Source: Solobacterium sp. UBA1789 (GTDB lineage Bacteria; Bacillota_I; Bacilli_A; Erysipelotrichales; Erysipelotrichaceae). Taken from it: DNA of 16,518 bases. The notes beneath the pieces were generated by a model. That model saw only the letters and a list, made by a program, of their open reading frames with translations. It was not told where the DNA came from and made no database searches. Positions 7,286 to 14,327 of the stretch are shown here, piece after piece (the first letter of the stretch is position 1; each line of letters begins with the position of its first letter). The stretch is taken from contig DCGB01000095.1 of NCBI GenBank assembly GCA_002314515.1, positions 756 to 17,273 on the forward strand. Direction: 5' to 3'. A program made the translations under genes and the position numbers.

Positions 7286-8712
7286 TATAATCTAACGATA
7301 GCTCCTCCCTTAACCAGAACATCCTGCAGTTCCTTAACATCAACATCAGCGACAGAAATATTCTGTTTAACAGCCAAAGCAGCAGCGGCACCAGCAGCCT
7401 CACCTAAAGCAAGACATGGTCCCATAACTCTTAAAACTGCCAAAGCATAGGAATCAACCGAAATAGCACGGCCTGTTACCAGAAGACCATCGATATTTTG
7501 AGGAACCATAGCTCCATAAGGAACACCAACGCCTCTTTCAATCGGCTGGAAATACAAACCAACACCAGAAAGATGAACATCACAGTTATAACCACCCATG
7601 GCAATACAATCTTCCGGAATCTCTAAGGCATCAATATTAGCCTTGGTAACCATCTTTTTACCAATGATTCTTCTTGATTCACGGGCACCAGTAAACTGGG
7701 CAACATTAGCCAGGAAACAATCCTTAAAACCTGGACAGTATTTTCTAAAGAAACGTGTCAGCATGGCAACCTGCCTGGTCAGCTCATTAGTAGCCTTACC
7801 CATTTCAATTGGATCGGTTGGATCAACATCAACAACTCTGGTTGCATTAATAACATATTCATTCTTGTTTGGCTGAGTTGCAAAAATAACACGATCTCTA
7901 GGAATATCGAAATCGCCATTCTTTCGAGCTTCTTCAATAAATTCACCAAAACAGGTGACATAAATAGCTGGAGAATTAAAAAGATATTCCGTATCATAAT
8001 GCATACCATAACCAGCTGGTGACTTATAAGTCTCCGGATGATCCTTTAGATACTGCATGAAAGTTTCGGTATCAACGCCACCCAAAGAGAAAGTCAAAGA
8101 AACCGGCTGAACCTTTCCCTTCTTGGAATGACCAATATCATAACGGGTTTCATTCTTTGCCTGTTGAGCAACCAGTCCTTCCAGCATCTCCGGCTGACCC
8201 ATCTCATAGTCAGCACCCGCAAGATAGGCAACTGTTGCATCACCAGTAGCATCAATTACAACCTGCAAATCAACATCATAAATAAAATTACCGGCCAAAA
8301 AAGACAAAGCACAAACCTTGCCACTATTAACTCTTACTTCCAGCAGTGATGCATTATAAACAACTTCAACACCAGCTTCTACACACTTTCTGGTAGCAAC
8401 AATGCGATACCACCATGGTGACATGACAGTAATAGAATTATGCATTGGACAGCGCAAATCACCAAAGGATAAATTATCTTCCTTTAATTCATTGGAAATC
8501 TCATCAACGATACCGCCAACAACCTTATTCAACTGACGATCCAGAGTACCAAGTACTGGAATACCAGTAGACATCATGCCACCAAGACAGCCTTCTCTTT
8601 CAATCAGTAAGGTCTTAGCAGCACCACGGGCAGCTTTGATTGCGGCAGGTATGCCAGCTGTACCACCGCCAACGACAACAACATCGTAGTAACCTAAATA
8701 CTTATGTTCCAT
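7285..8712 (-). CDS. FAD-dependent oxidoreductase (FAD_oxidored family)
   Basis: Flavoprotein of the FAD-dependent oxidoreductase family related to PF12831, 475 aa. The dinucleotide-binding fold begins at YDVVVVGGGTAGIPAA (residues 9-24), followed by the FAD-ribose segment IEREGCLGGMMSTG (37-50) and the strand-end motif VVIDATGDA (151-159). ARESRRIIG (343-351) and the C-terminal flavin loop GLLVTGRAI (409-417) are typical of this family. No signal peptide or heme motif is visible. It is the first gene of the operon, with a weak AGAGAG ribosome binding site and a -10 TATAAT upstream. Its neighbours, a sugar isomerase-like barrel and a nucleoside hydrolase-like protein, suggest it oxidises a sugar moiety or its aglycone. 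Family is secure; the reaction is inference. Confidence 0.9.
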   Translation of the reverse strand: MEHKYLGYYDVVVVGGGTAGIPAAIKAARGAAKTLLIEREGCLGGMMSTGIPVLGTLDRQLNKVVGGIVDEISNELKEDNLSFGDLRCPMHNSITVMSPWWYRIVATRKCVEAGVEVVYNASLLEVRVNSGKVCALSFLAGNFIYDVDLQVVIDATGDATVAYLAGADYEMGQPEMLEGLVAQQAKNETRYDIGHSKKGKVQPVSLTFSLGGVDTETFMQYLKDHPETYKSPAGYGMHYDTEYLFNSPAIYVTCFGEFIEEARKNGDFDIPRDRVIFATQPNKNEYVINATRVVDVDPTDPIEMGKATNELTRQVAMLTRFFRKYCPGFKDCFLANVAQFTGARESRRIIGKKMVTKANIDALEIPEDCIAMGGYNCDVHLSGVGLYFQPIERGVGVPYGAMVPQNIDGLLVTGRAISVDSYALAVLRVMGPCLALGEAAGAAAALAVKQNISVADVDVKELQDVLVKGGAIVRL

Positions 8713-8735
8713 ATTATTATTAAAATCTCTCTTTC

Positions 8736-8778
8736 TTAACCTAATTATAACAAAGAATATATAATTAAATTAAAGGAG
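8736..8778 (+). promoter_or_regulatory. Promoter and ribosome binding site of the decarboxylase gene
   Basis: Plus-strand -35 TTAACC (8736-8741), 18-nt spacer, -10 TATAAT (8760-8765), then a strong AAAGGAG at 8773-8778, 5 nt before the ATG at 8784. The leader is very short. The -35 is a partial match. Confidence 0.55.
8744..8749 (-). promoter_or_regulatory. -10 element for the FAD-oxidoreductase operon
   Basis: Minus-strand TATAAT (8749 down to 8744) lies 32 nt upstream of the start codon at 8712. The matching -35 is poor (TTAATT at 18 nt). It sits inside the 71-bp divergent spacer and partly overlaps the opposing promoter of the decarboxylase gene, so the two units may interfere or be co-regulated. 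Confidence 0.5.
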
Positions 8779-8783
8779 ATTAT

Positions 8784-10241
8784 ATGCTAGACAGATTAGA
8801 ATTTGACCAGAAAACCAAAAACGACCATCGCAAACAAATAGAAGAAATAAACCTCTATCTCAATAAAGTATTAGAACTCAACGACAATATTCGTGACCTG
8901 CCAGTCTATAAAAAGGCTGACGAAGAAAGTCTAAAGAAAATTATCAATACACCTATTCCAAATAAAGGACGCAATGTCAAAGAAGTCGGAGATGAACTCT
9001 ACAAAGATGTCTTCACCCAGGCTATGACCATTCAACATCCCCGCTTTTTTTCCTTTGTTGCCTCAGCTGTTTCGCCATACTCACTCTTTGGCGCAATCAT
9101 GAGCGACATCTTCAATCTCCATGGTGGCGCCTATTCTGAAGCACCGGCAGCCTGTCTGATTGAAGAAAAACTTATTGCCTGGATGGCCTCTTTAGCAGGC
9201 TTTGATACAACAAAAGCTGGAGGCATCTTCTTAAGTGGTGGTTCAATTTCTACCATGTCTGCCATTATTGCCGCCAGAGAAAACAAACTGCAGGAAGATG
9301 ACTTTGTCAAAGGCAGTATCTATTTCTCTGATCAGACCCATTCTTCGGTTGTTAAGGCTATCAGAATGCTGGGCTTCCGCAAAAATCAGTATCACATCAT
9401 TCCAACTGACGAAGACTTTAAGATTCGAACAGATCTGCTGGAAGAACAGATCAAAAAAGATATCAATGAAGGTTTTATTCCCTTCCTGGTCGTTGGCAAC
9501 TTAGGAACAACCAATACCGGAACTATTGATAATCTGGATGCTGTTGGTGATATAGCTCATAAATATAACCTTTGGCTCCATGTTGATGGCGCCTATGGTG
9601 GTTCAATTCTGGTATCACCTATTTATTCAAAACTGGCAAAAGGAATTGAAAAAGCCGACTCCCTCACCTGGGATAGTCATAAGTGGCTGATGCAAACCTA
9701 CAGCTGCTCCAGTCTGATTGTCAAAAATAAGCAGACTCTACTCAACGCCTTCTCTGAACATCCGGAATATCTGGCCGACATCAGCTCTCTTGATCACAAT
9801 GATGGCTGGGATATGGGACCAGAAATGTCCAGACCACATCGAGCACTGAAATTATGGTGTACTGTTCAGTGTCTGGGAACTGATTTATTAGCCGAACTTA
9901 TTGAATATACTATTGAAAATGCCAAAATCTTTGCCAGAGAAATGACCAAAAGGCCTAACTGGCAATTAATATCCAAACCAAGCTGTGGAACTTTGAATAT
10001 TCGCTATGAATTAGCTGAATTTACAAAAGAAGAAAACGATGAACTGAATAGCAGAATATCTCAAAAGATAGTAGAAAAGGCCTTCACCTTCGTTGTTACA
10101 ACCATACTGAAAGACAAAAAAGTTCTAAGACTATGTCTCATCAATGCCAACACGACCCTGGAAGATATCTATCAGGCTATTGACCATATCGATGAAACTG
10201 CTAAAGAAACTGCTAAAGAAATGATAAAGGGCAATCAGTAA
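8784..10241 (+). CDS. PLP-dependent amino acid decarboxylase, aromatic (group II) type
   Basis: Group II pyridoxal-phosphate decarboxylase, 485 aa, full length. HPRFFSFVASAVSP (85-98) begins the catalytic domain. SGGSISTMSAIIAARE (151-166) is the phosphate-binding segment, and DQTHSSVVKAIRMLG (183-197) contains the His (H186) that stacks on the cofactor. HVDGAYGGS (266-274) has Asp268, which pairs with the pyridine nitrogen, and DSHKWL (297-302) has the Schiff-base Lys300. From memory, many of these blocks closely resemble the Ruminococcus gnavus tryptophan decarboxylase, for example DQTHSSV, GTTNTG, RPxRxLKLW and a FxxTTxL segment near the end. A tryptamine- or phenethylamine-forming enzyme is therefore plausible, though substrate residues were not checked. 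No transporter is adjacent. Own promoter upstream; terminates in the hairpin at its stop codon. Confidence 0.92.
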   Translation: MLDRLEFDQKTKNDHRKQIEEINLYLNKVLELNDNIRDLPVYKKADEESLKKIINTPIPNKGRNVKEVGDELYKDVFTQAMTIQHPRFFSFVASAVSPYSLFGAIMSDIFNLHGGAYSEAPAACLIEEKLIAWMASLAGFDTTKAGGIFLSGGSISTMSAIIAARENKLQEDDFVKGSIYFSDQTHSSVVKAIRMLGFRKNQYHIIPTDEDFKIRTDLLEEQIKKDINEGFIPFLVVGNLGTTNTGTIDNLDAVGDIAHKYNLWLHVDGAYGGSILVSPIYSKLAKGIEKADSLTWDSHKWLMQTYSCSSLIVKNKQTLLNAFSEHPEYLADISSLDHNDGWDMGPEMSRPHRALKLWCTVQCLGTDLLAELIEYTIENAKIFAREMTKRPNWQLISKPSCGTLNIRYELAEFTKEENDELNSRISQKIVEKAFTFVVTTILKDKKVLRLCLINANTTLEDIYQAIDHIDETAKETAKEMIKGNQ

Positions 10242-10260
10242 TGATTGCCCTTTCTTTCTG
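10226..10260. terminator. Bidirectional terminator between convergent genes
   Basis: A perfect 12-bp inverted repeat (10226-10237 with 10242-10253) around a 4-nt loop that contains the decarboxylase stop codon. On the plus strand the second arm merges into TTTCTTTCTG. On the minus strand it stands just after the SagB-type stop, but its T-tract there is poor. Confidence 0.85.
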
Positions 10261-11082
10261 TTACAAACCTTCTTCTTCAACAAACTTATAGAAGTCTTTT
10301 TCAGCCTGATCATTTGTCATATCAATAGTGCCGACTGGCGAAGTATAAATAATATATTCTTCTTCGCCATCCAAACCAAACATCTTATTACAGTAGTCAA
10401 GTTTGAAAGCACCAACACCACAGACACCAATACCCAAGGCACTGCAAGCCAGATAAAGATTCTCACCGACATGACCAATATCCATCAAAACAACACGATG
10501 GGCAGTAATGCCATAACGCCATTCAGCCCGATAAGCTACAAAACTCCAATAGAAAACAACTGAAGCCTTATTTGCCCATACCTGGTCATAAAGTGAAACA
10601 CCAATAGTCTCAGGAATATTCTCCTGATTACCCAGATATTCCAATTGATGAGTCATTGGCAGATAATGATAACGACCTGGCTTTAGACCCTCAACATAAT
10701 TAACCAGAAGATAAGTCTCAAACTCATGACGGGCACCACCACAGGGAACATTACGCAAAGTCGCATAAGACTTGCCCCTAATGGCTCTGATACCCTGAGT
10801 AGTCCACAGTAAATAAGATAACTGCTTTAATGACAGATTTTTCTGAGTAAATACTCTTGAACTCTTACGATTCTTAATAACTGACGTCAGATCTTCAATC
10901 TGCAGATCATTAAAGTCTAGACTAAGCTTAATAAGATCATCACTGATAGCTTCCTTAACCAGAGGCGGCTGTTTTTTCTTCAGATCCTGGTCAGACAGAT
11001 AGCCCTCATAGTCATTATGCGTAGACTTAAGAAATTCTCTGCCTTCTTCAATCAGTTCCTTAATTTTTTTATCATCCAGCAT
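10261..11082 (-). CDS. SagB-type flavin (nitroreductase-family) oxidoreductase
   Basis: FMN-dependent nitroreductase-fold protein of the SagB/ThcOx type, 273 aa. Members oxidise azolines to azoles in peptide natural products or act as stand-alone reductases. RKSSRVFTQKNLSLKQLSYL (72-91) matches the FMN-binding entry of the domain. Also typical are YATLRNVPCGGARHEFE (106-122), EGLKPGRYHYLP (131-142), LGIGVCGVGAF (216-226) and the TSPVG ending (247-251). No YcaO cyclodehydratase, precursor peptide or ABC transporter occurs in the window, so thiazole/oxazole synthesis is not supported. The start follows directly on the TAG of the preceding HAD gene, with GGGAGAA encoded by the last codons of that gene, so it is the terminal gene of the HAD operon. 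Function unknown. Confidence 0.85.
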   Translation of the reverse strand: MLDDKKIKELIEEGREFLKSTHNDYEGYLSDQDLKKKQPPLVKEAISDDLIKLSLDFNDLQIEDLTSVIKNRKSSRVFTQKNLSLKQLSYLLWTTQGIRAIRGKSYATLRNVPCGGARHEFETYLLVNYVEGLKPGRYHYLPMTHQLEYLGNQENIPETIGVSLYDQVWANKASVVFYWSFVAYRAEWRYGITAHRVVLMDIGHVGENLYLACSALGIGVCGVGAFKLDYCNKMFGLDGEEEYIIYTSPVGTIDMTNDQAEKDFYKFVEEEGL

Positions 11083-11880
11083 CTATTCTTCTCCCAATAC
11101 AAACTTATTAATAATATGTCCAACAGCACTCTCGTTATTGCTGAAAGGACATAGATATTTTACTTTTTCCTTAATCTCAGCTCTGGCATTGGCTGGTGCA
11201 CAAGACAAAGCACAGGCATTAAGCATCGGCAAATCATTAAAAGAATCACCAATACCAATTGTTTCAGCGATATCAATATTATGTAACTTACAGAAATCTC
11301 TGACACCCTGGGCCTTATCCTGACCCTTGGTATTCATTTCTAAGAAAATATTACCCTTAAAGATTTCTAAATCATCTCTGATTCTGGCAATATCATCACT
11401 GATAGCACACAACTTATCAAAGTCTCTATCAAGATAAGCCAGTTTATACAGATCCTCGTCCAGTAATTCAATGGCCTTCTTTTCATCAATATCGGTTCCA
11501 TAATAATTGGAAACCTGATCAGGCAACATCGCATGATTTAAAAAATACAAATGATCCTTAGTCTGGATATGCATGAAATAATGATGTTCAATACCATATT
11601 CAACCAGAAACTTTCTTTGATCATAAGAATAGATCTCAGCTTTGATAAAATCATCGCCTTCAATAATAACAGCACCATTACAGCCAACGATCTCTTTTTT
11701 AATCAGTTTAAAAAGACAGTCCAGGCGATCATAGGCTGTATAAGGAACTCTTCCCGTACAAGGGACAAAATGAACACCCTGATCAACAGCCTTTTTGATA
11801 ACACTTAAGGTAAAATCCGAAATATGACCATCCTTATCAAATAAGGTGCCATCTAAATCACAAAAAACGGCCTTATACAT
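11083..11880 (-). CDS. Cof-type HAD-IIB phosphatase (copy 1, operon-distal)
   Basis: Haloacid dehalogenase superfamily hydrolase of the Cof/YidA type, 265 aa; such enzymes dephosphorylate sugar phosphates, FMN or other phosphometabolites. The start is the ATG at 11880, with GGAGGG 5 nt upstream; an in-frame GTG 6 nt earlier is less likely. Motif I is DLDGT with nucleophile D8 and acid/base D10, motif II Thr42 in FVPCTGR, motif III Lys185 in TKGQDKA, and motif IV GIGDSFND (209-216). The C2-type cap between motifs II and III contains YFMHIQTKDHLYF, shared with copy 2 and absent from copies 3 and 4. The first 8 nt overlap the end of copy 2. Specific substrate unknown. Confidence 0.92.
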   Translation of the reverse strand: MYKAVFCDLDGTLFDKDGHISDFTLSVIKKAVDQGVHFVPCTGRVPYTAYDRLDCLFKLIKKEIVGCNGAVIIEGDDFIKAEIYSYDQRKFLVEYGIEHHYFMHIQTKDHLYFLNHAMLPDQVSNYYGTDIDEKKAIELLDEDLYKLAYLDRDFDKLCAISDDIARIRDDLEIFKGNIFLEMNTKGQDKAQGVRDFCKLHNIDIAETIGIGDSFNDLPMLNACALSCAPANARAEIKEKVKYLCPFSNNESAVGHIINKFVLGEE

Positions 11881-12664
11881 TTTCACCCTCCAAAAAATAT
11901 TTCAATATATCCGCAACACCACCATTTTCATTGGAAAAAGGTGATACATATTCACAAATTTTCTTAATACCCTCATCGCCATTACTGACCGAAGCCGAGT
12001 GGCCAACAGTTTTTAACATTTCATAGTCATTATGACCATCACCAATTGCCAGACAATCATTTAAATCTATTTTATAATACTGACAGAATTCTCTGATAGC
12101 CAAAGCCTTGGACTGACCCTTTTCATTCATTTCCATAAAATTATCAGCCATAAATATTTCACTGTTTGGATAAGCTGATAATAATTCTTTTTCCAGTATT
12201 GGCAATATAGTCTTATCTTTAGGAACATAGACAACTTTAAAGACGTCTTCTTTTTCAACGATTTCATAGGCTTCTTTAGCTTCAATATCAATAGATACTG
12301 CCCCCAGAAGATCCTTACTGTTTTTAAAGTTATGATAATAATATAATTTATCTTCTGTCTGAATATGCATAAAAACATCATATTTTATACCGATATCCAC
12401 CAGAATTTTTAACATGTCCTTAGGGTAAGGACGATATTTGAGATATTGGCCATTATAAAGAATACTGGTACCATTGGAACCAATCATATAGGGTGAAACA
12501 TCAGAAAGAACTTTTCTGACATTGTAAGGAACCCGACCCGAACATGGTACAAAAAGAATAGACTTGTCCTCTAGAGTATTAATCATATCCTTATCAGGCT
12601 GATTAATAGTCTTACTGTTAGTAAATAAAGTACCATCCAGATCACAGAATACGGCCTTAATCAT
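11873..12664 (-). CDS. Cof-type HAD-IIB phosphatase (copy 2)
   Basis: Second of four related HAD hydrolases, 263 aa from the ATG at 12664, which has GGAG 7 nt upstream within the codons of copy 3. Motif I is D8-L-D10-G-T, and motif II is Ser42 in FVPCSGR, where the other copies have Thr. Motif III is Lys182 in EKGQSKA, and motif IV is AIGDGHND (206-213), with Gly-His where the others have Ser-x. The cap includes VFMHIQTEDKLYYYHN, close to copy 1, suggesting these two are the nearest relatives and may share a substrate class. It overlaps both its neighbours by 8 nt. All catalytic residues are present. Confidence 0.92.
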   Translation of the reverse strand: MIKAVFCDLDGTLFTNSKTINQPDKDMINTLEDKSILFVPCSGRVPYNVRKVLSDVSPYMIGSNGTSILYNGQYLKYRPYPKDMLKILVDIGIKYDVFMHIQTEDKLYYYHNFKNSKDLLGAVSIDIEAKEAYEIVEKEDVFKVVYVPKDKTILPILEKELLSAYPNSEIFMADNFMEMNEKGQSKALAIREFCQYYKIDLNDCLAIGDGHNDYEMLKTVGHSASVSNGDEGIKKICEYVSPFSNENGGVADILKYFLEGENV

Positions 12665-13469
12665 CTTTTTCTCCAAAAACGAATTCATTGATTATTACCG
12701 TTACTGCTGACTCGTTATTTGTATACTTGCTGATATGTTTAACAGTCTTTTTGATATCTTCGACGGCATTGGCCACACAACAGCTTAAGCCTACAGTTTC
12801 CAGCATTGGCTTATCATTTCCGGAATCACCAATTCCAATGCTTTCTTTAATATCGATGCCTGCTAACTGACAAAAGTCCTTAACACCCTTGGCCTTTGAT
12901 TGACCCTTAGGACAGATTTCAATAAAAGTATGATGAGGATGAAAAAATTCAATCTCATTATCACAGGCCTCATTTATCTTATTCATGATTTCGCTTAGTA
13001 AGTCATAGTCATTGGTAAAAGGAATAATTTTGGAAACCTTAGCTGTTTTTGCCAGCTTATAAATTTCTTCTTTACTTACATCAGCCACTTTTGGAAAACG
13101 GCGATGATCGCCATGATCAGAGCCATCAAAAGAATAGATATAGATATTGCCGGAATAAAGTTTAATACTGATGCCATAGTTAAACAGAAAATCCATAACT
13201 TTGACTGCAACTCTATTATCAAAAATACCATCATAGCATAATTGATTATTAAGTGTAATTTTGGCACCATCACAGGTCACAAGATGAGGAAATTCCAGAC
13301 CATATTTCTCTTTGTATTCAGCCAAATCAAGCAGATAACGACCTGTACAAGGAACAAAATAAAGGCCTGCATCCTGCATTCTTTTAATTGTTTCCACATC
13401 TTCTTTTGATATTATTTTATCACTGGTGAATAATGTTTCATCCAGGTCACAAAATACAGCTTTATACAT
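12657..13469 (-). CDS. Cof-type HAD-IIB phosphatase (copy 3, DLDET variant)
   Basis: Third HAD hydrolase, 270 aa from the ATG at 13469; GGAGA lies 8 nt upstream and the preceding stop only 2 nt away. Motif I reads FCDLDETLF: the two aspartates D8 and D10 are kept but the usual Gly11 is Glu. Motif II is Thr42 in FVPCTGR, motif III Lys188 in PKGQSKA, and motif IV GIGDSGND (212-219). The cap domain is unlike copies 1 and 2: it carries the segment SFDGSDHGDHRRFP, rich in His and Asp, and lacks FMHIQT. Probably an active phosphatase with a different substrate. Confidence 0.92.
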   Translation of the reverse strand: MYKAVFCDLDETLFTSDKIISKEDVETIKRMQDAGLYFVPCTGRYLLDLAEYKEKYGLEFPHLVTCDGAKITLNNQLCYDGIFDNRVAVKVMDFLFNYGISIKLYSGNIYIYSFDGSDHGDHRRFPKVADVSKEEIYKLAKTAKVSKIIPFTNDYDLLSEIMNKINEACDNEIEFFHPHHTFIEICPKGQSKAKGVKDFCQLAGIDIKESIGIGDSGNDKPMLETVGLSCCVANAVEDIKKTVKHISKYTNNESAVTVIINEFVFGEKDD

Positions 13470-13471
13470 AA

Positions 13472-14275
13472 CTAATCTCCACAAAAATGTTCCAGAATCT
13501 CTCCAACAGCCCGATTATTATCACAAGGTGATACATAATCAACCATTTCTTCTATTAACTTCAAAGCACCCTTTGGACAACAGGATAAGCCAACTGTCTT
13601 TAACATTTCAATATCATTCAAAGAATCACCAATACCAATTGTATCTTTGACATCAACACCCAGCAATTCGCAATATTTTAAAATAGCCGTTCCCTTGGAA
13701 ATACCCTTATAGCCAACTTCCAGTAAAGTTGGAACAGAAGAAACAATATCAACATCATTATTACAGGCCTCATAGATCATTTCCCTGACCGTATTAACCA
13801 GCCTCAGATCTTTAGAACTCAAGCCGATTTTATAGATTGCCCGATTTTTCATGACATCTTCAATTTGTGACATATCAGCTGTTGTTGTACCGGGATCATA
13901 GCGTTTCTTTAACACAAACTGACTGGCTGTATAATCATAACGATAGGCATAAGAATCCGTACAAAGATTGAAATTAATCTGCATCTTTTTGGCAATTTCA
14001 ACTGTTTTATATATATATTCATTACTTAAAGCTTTTAAATAAACCGGCTGACCACCACGGTATATCATTGAACCATTGTTAGCAATAATTGAACCAAAAC
14101 GAATACCAGAATCATGTTCAATCGTATCCCAGGCCGAAAAATGCCGACCAGTACAAGGTACAAAATGAATGCCCTTGGCTCTGATTTTTTTAATTATTTC
14201 AATGTTATAGTCAGATATTTCTTCTTTGGCATTATACAAAGTGCCATCTAGGTCACAAAAAATGATCTTATACAT
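13472..14275 (-). CDS. Cof-type HAD-IIB phosphatase (copy 4, promoter-proximal)
   Basis: First of the four HAD genes to be transcribed, 267 aa. The start at 14275 has GGAGA 5 nt upstream, immediately after the T-run of the hairpin behind nusG. Motif I is D8-L-D10-G-T, motif II Thr42 in FVPCTGR, motif III Lys190 in YKGISKG (a looser version of the KGQ.KA seen in the others), and motif IV GIGDSLND (214-221). The cap (residues about 85-180) differs from the other copies and contains several Tyr and Arg residues (YAYRYDY near 109-115). No separate promoter is obvious in the 41-nt gap to nusG, so it probably depends on read-through from secE-nusG. Confidence 0.92.
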   Translation of the reverse strand: MYKIIFCDLDGTLYNAKEEISDYNIEIIKKIRAKGIHFVPCTGRHFSAWDTIEHDSGIRFGSIIANNGSMIYRGGQPVYLKALSNEYIYKTVEIAKKMQINFNLCTDSYAYRYDYTASQFVLKKRYDPGTTTADMSQIEDVMKNRAIYKIGLSSKDLRLVNTVREMIYEACNNDVDIVSSVPTLLEVGYKGISKGTAILKYCELLGVDVKDTIGIGDSLNDIEMLKTVGLSCCPKGALKLIEEMVDYVSPCDNNRAVGEILEHFCGD

Positions 14276-14284
14276 AAATTCTCC

Positions 14285-14327
14285 AAAAAAGAAGCATTAA
14301 ACAGCTCCCTCTTTTTTTATAATGCTT
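14285..14327 (-). terminator. Hairpin and T-run between nusG and the HAD genes
   Basis: AAGCATTA (14327 down to 14320) pairs with TAATGCTT (14299 down to 14292) across a 20-nt loop, followed by C and six T (14290 down to 14285). The nusG stop codon overlaps the hairpin. The AT-rich 8-bp stem suggests a weak or leaky terminator, and its T-run runs directly into the Shine-Dalgarno of HAD copy 4. Confidence 0.55.
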
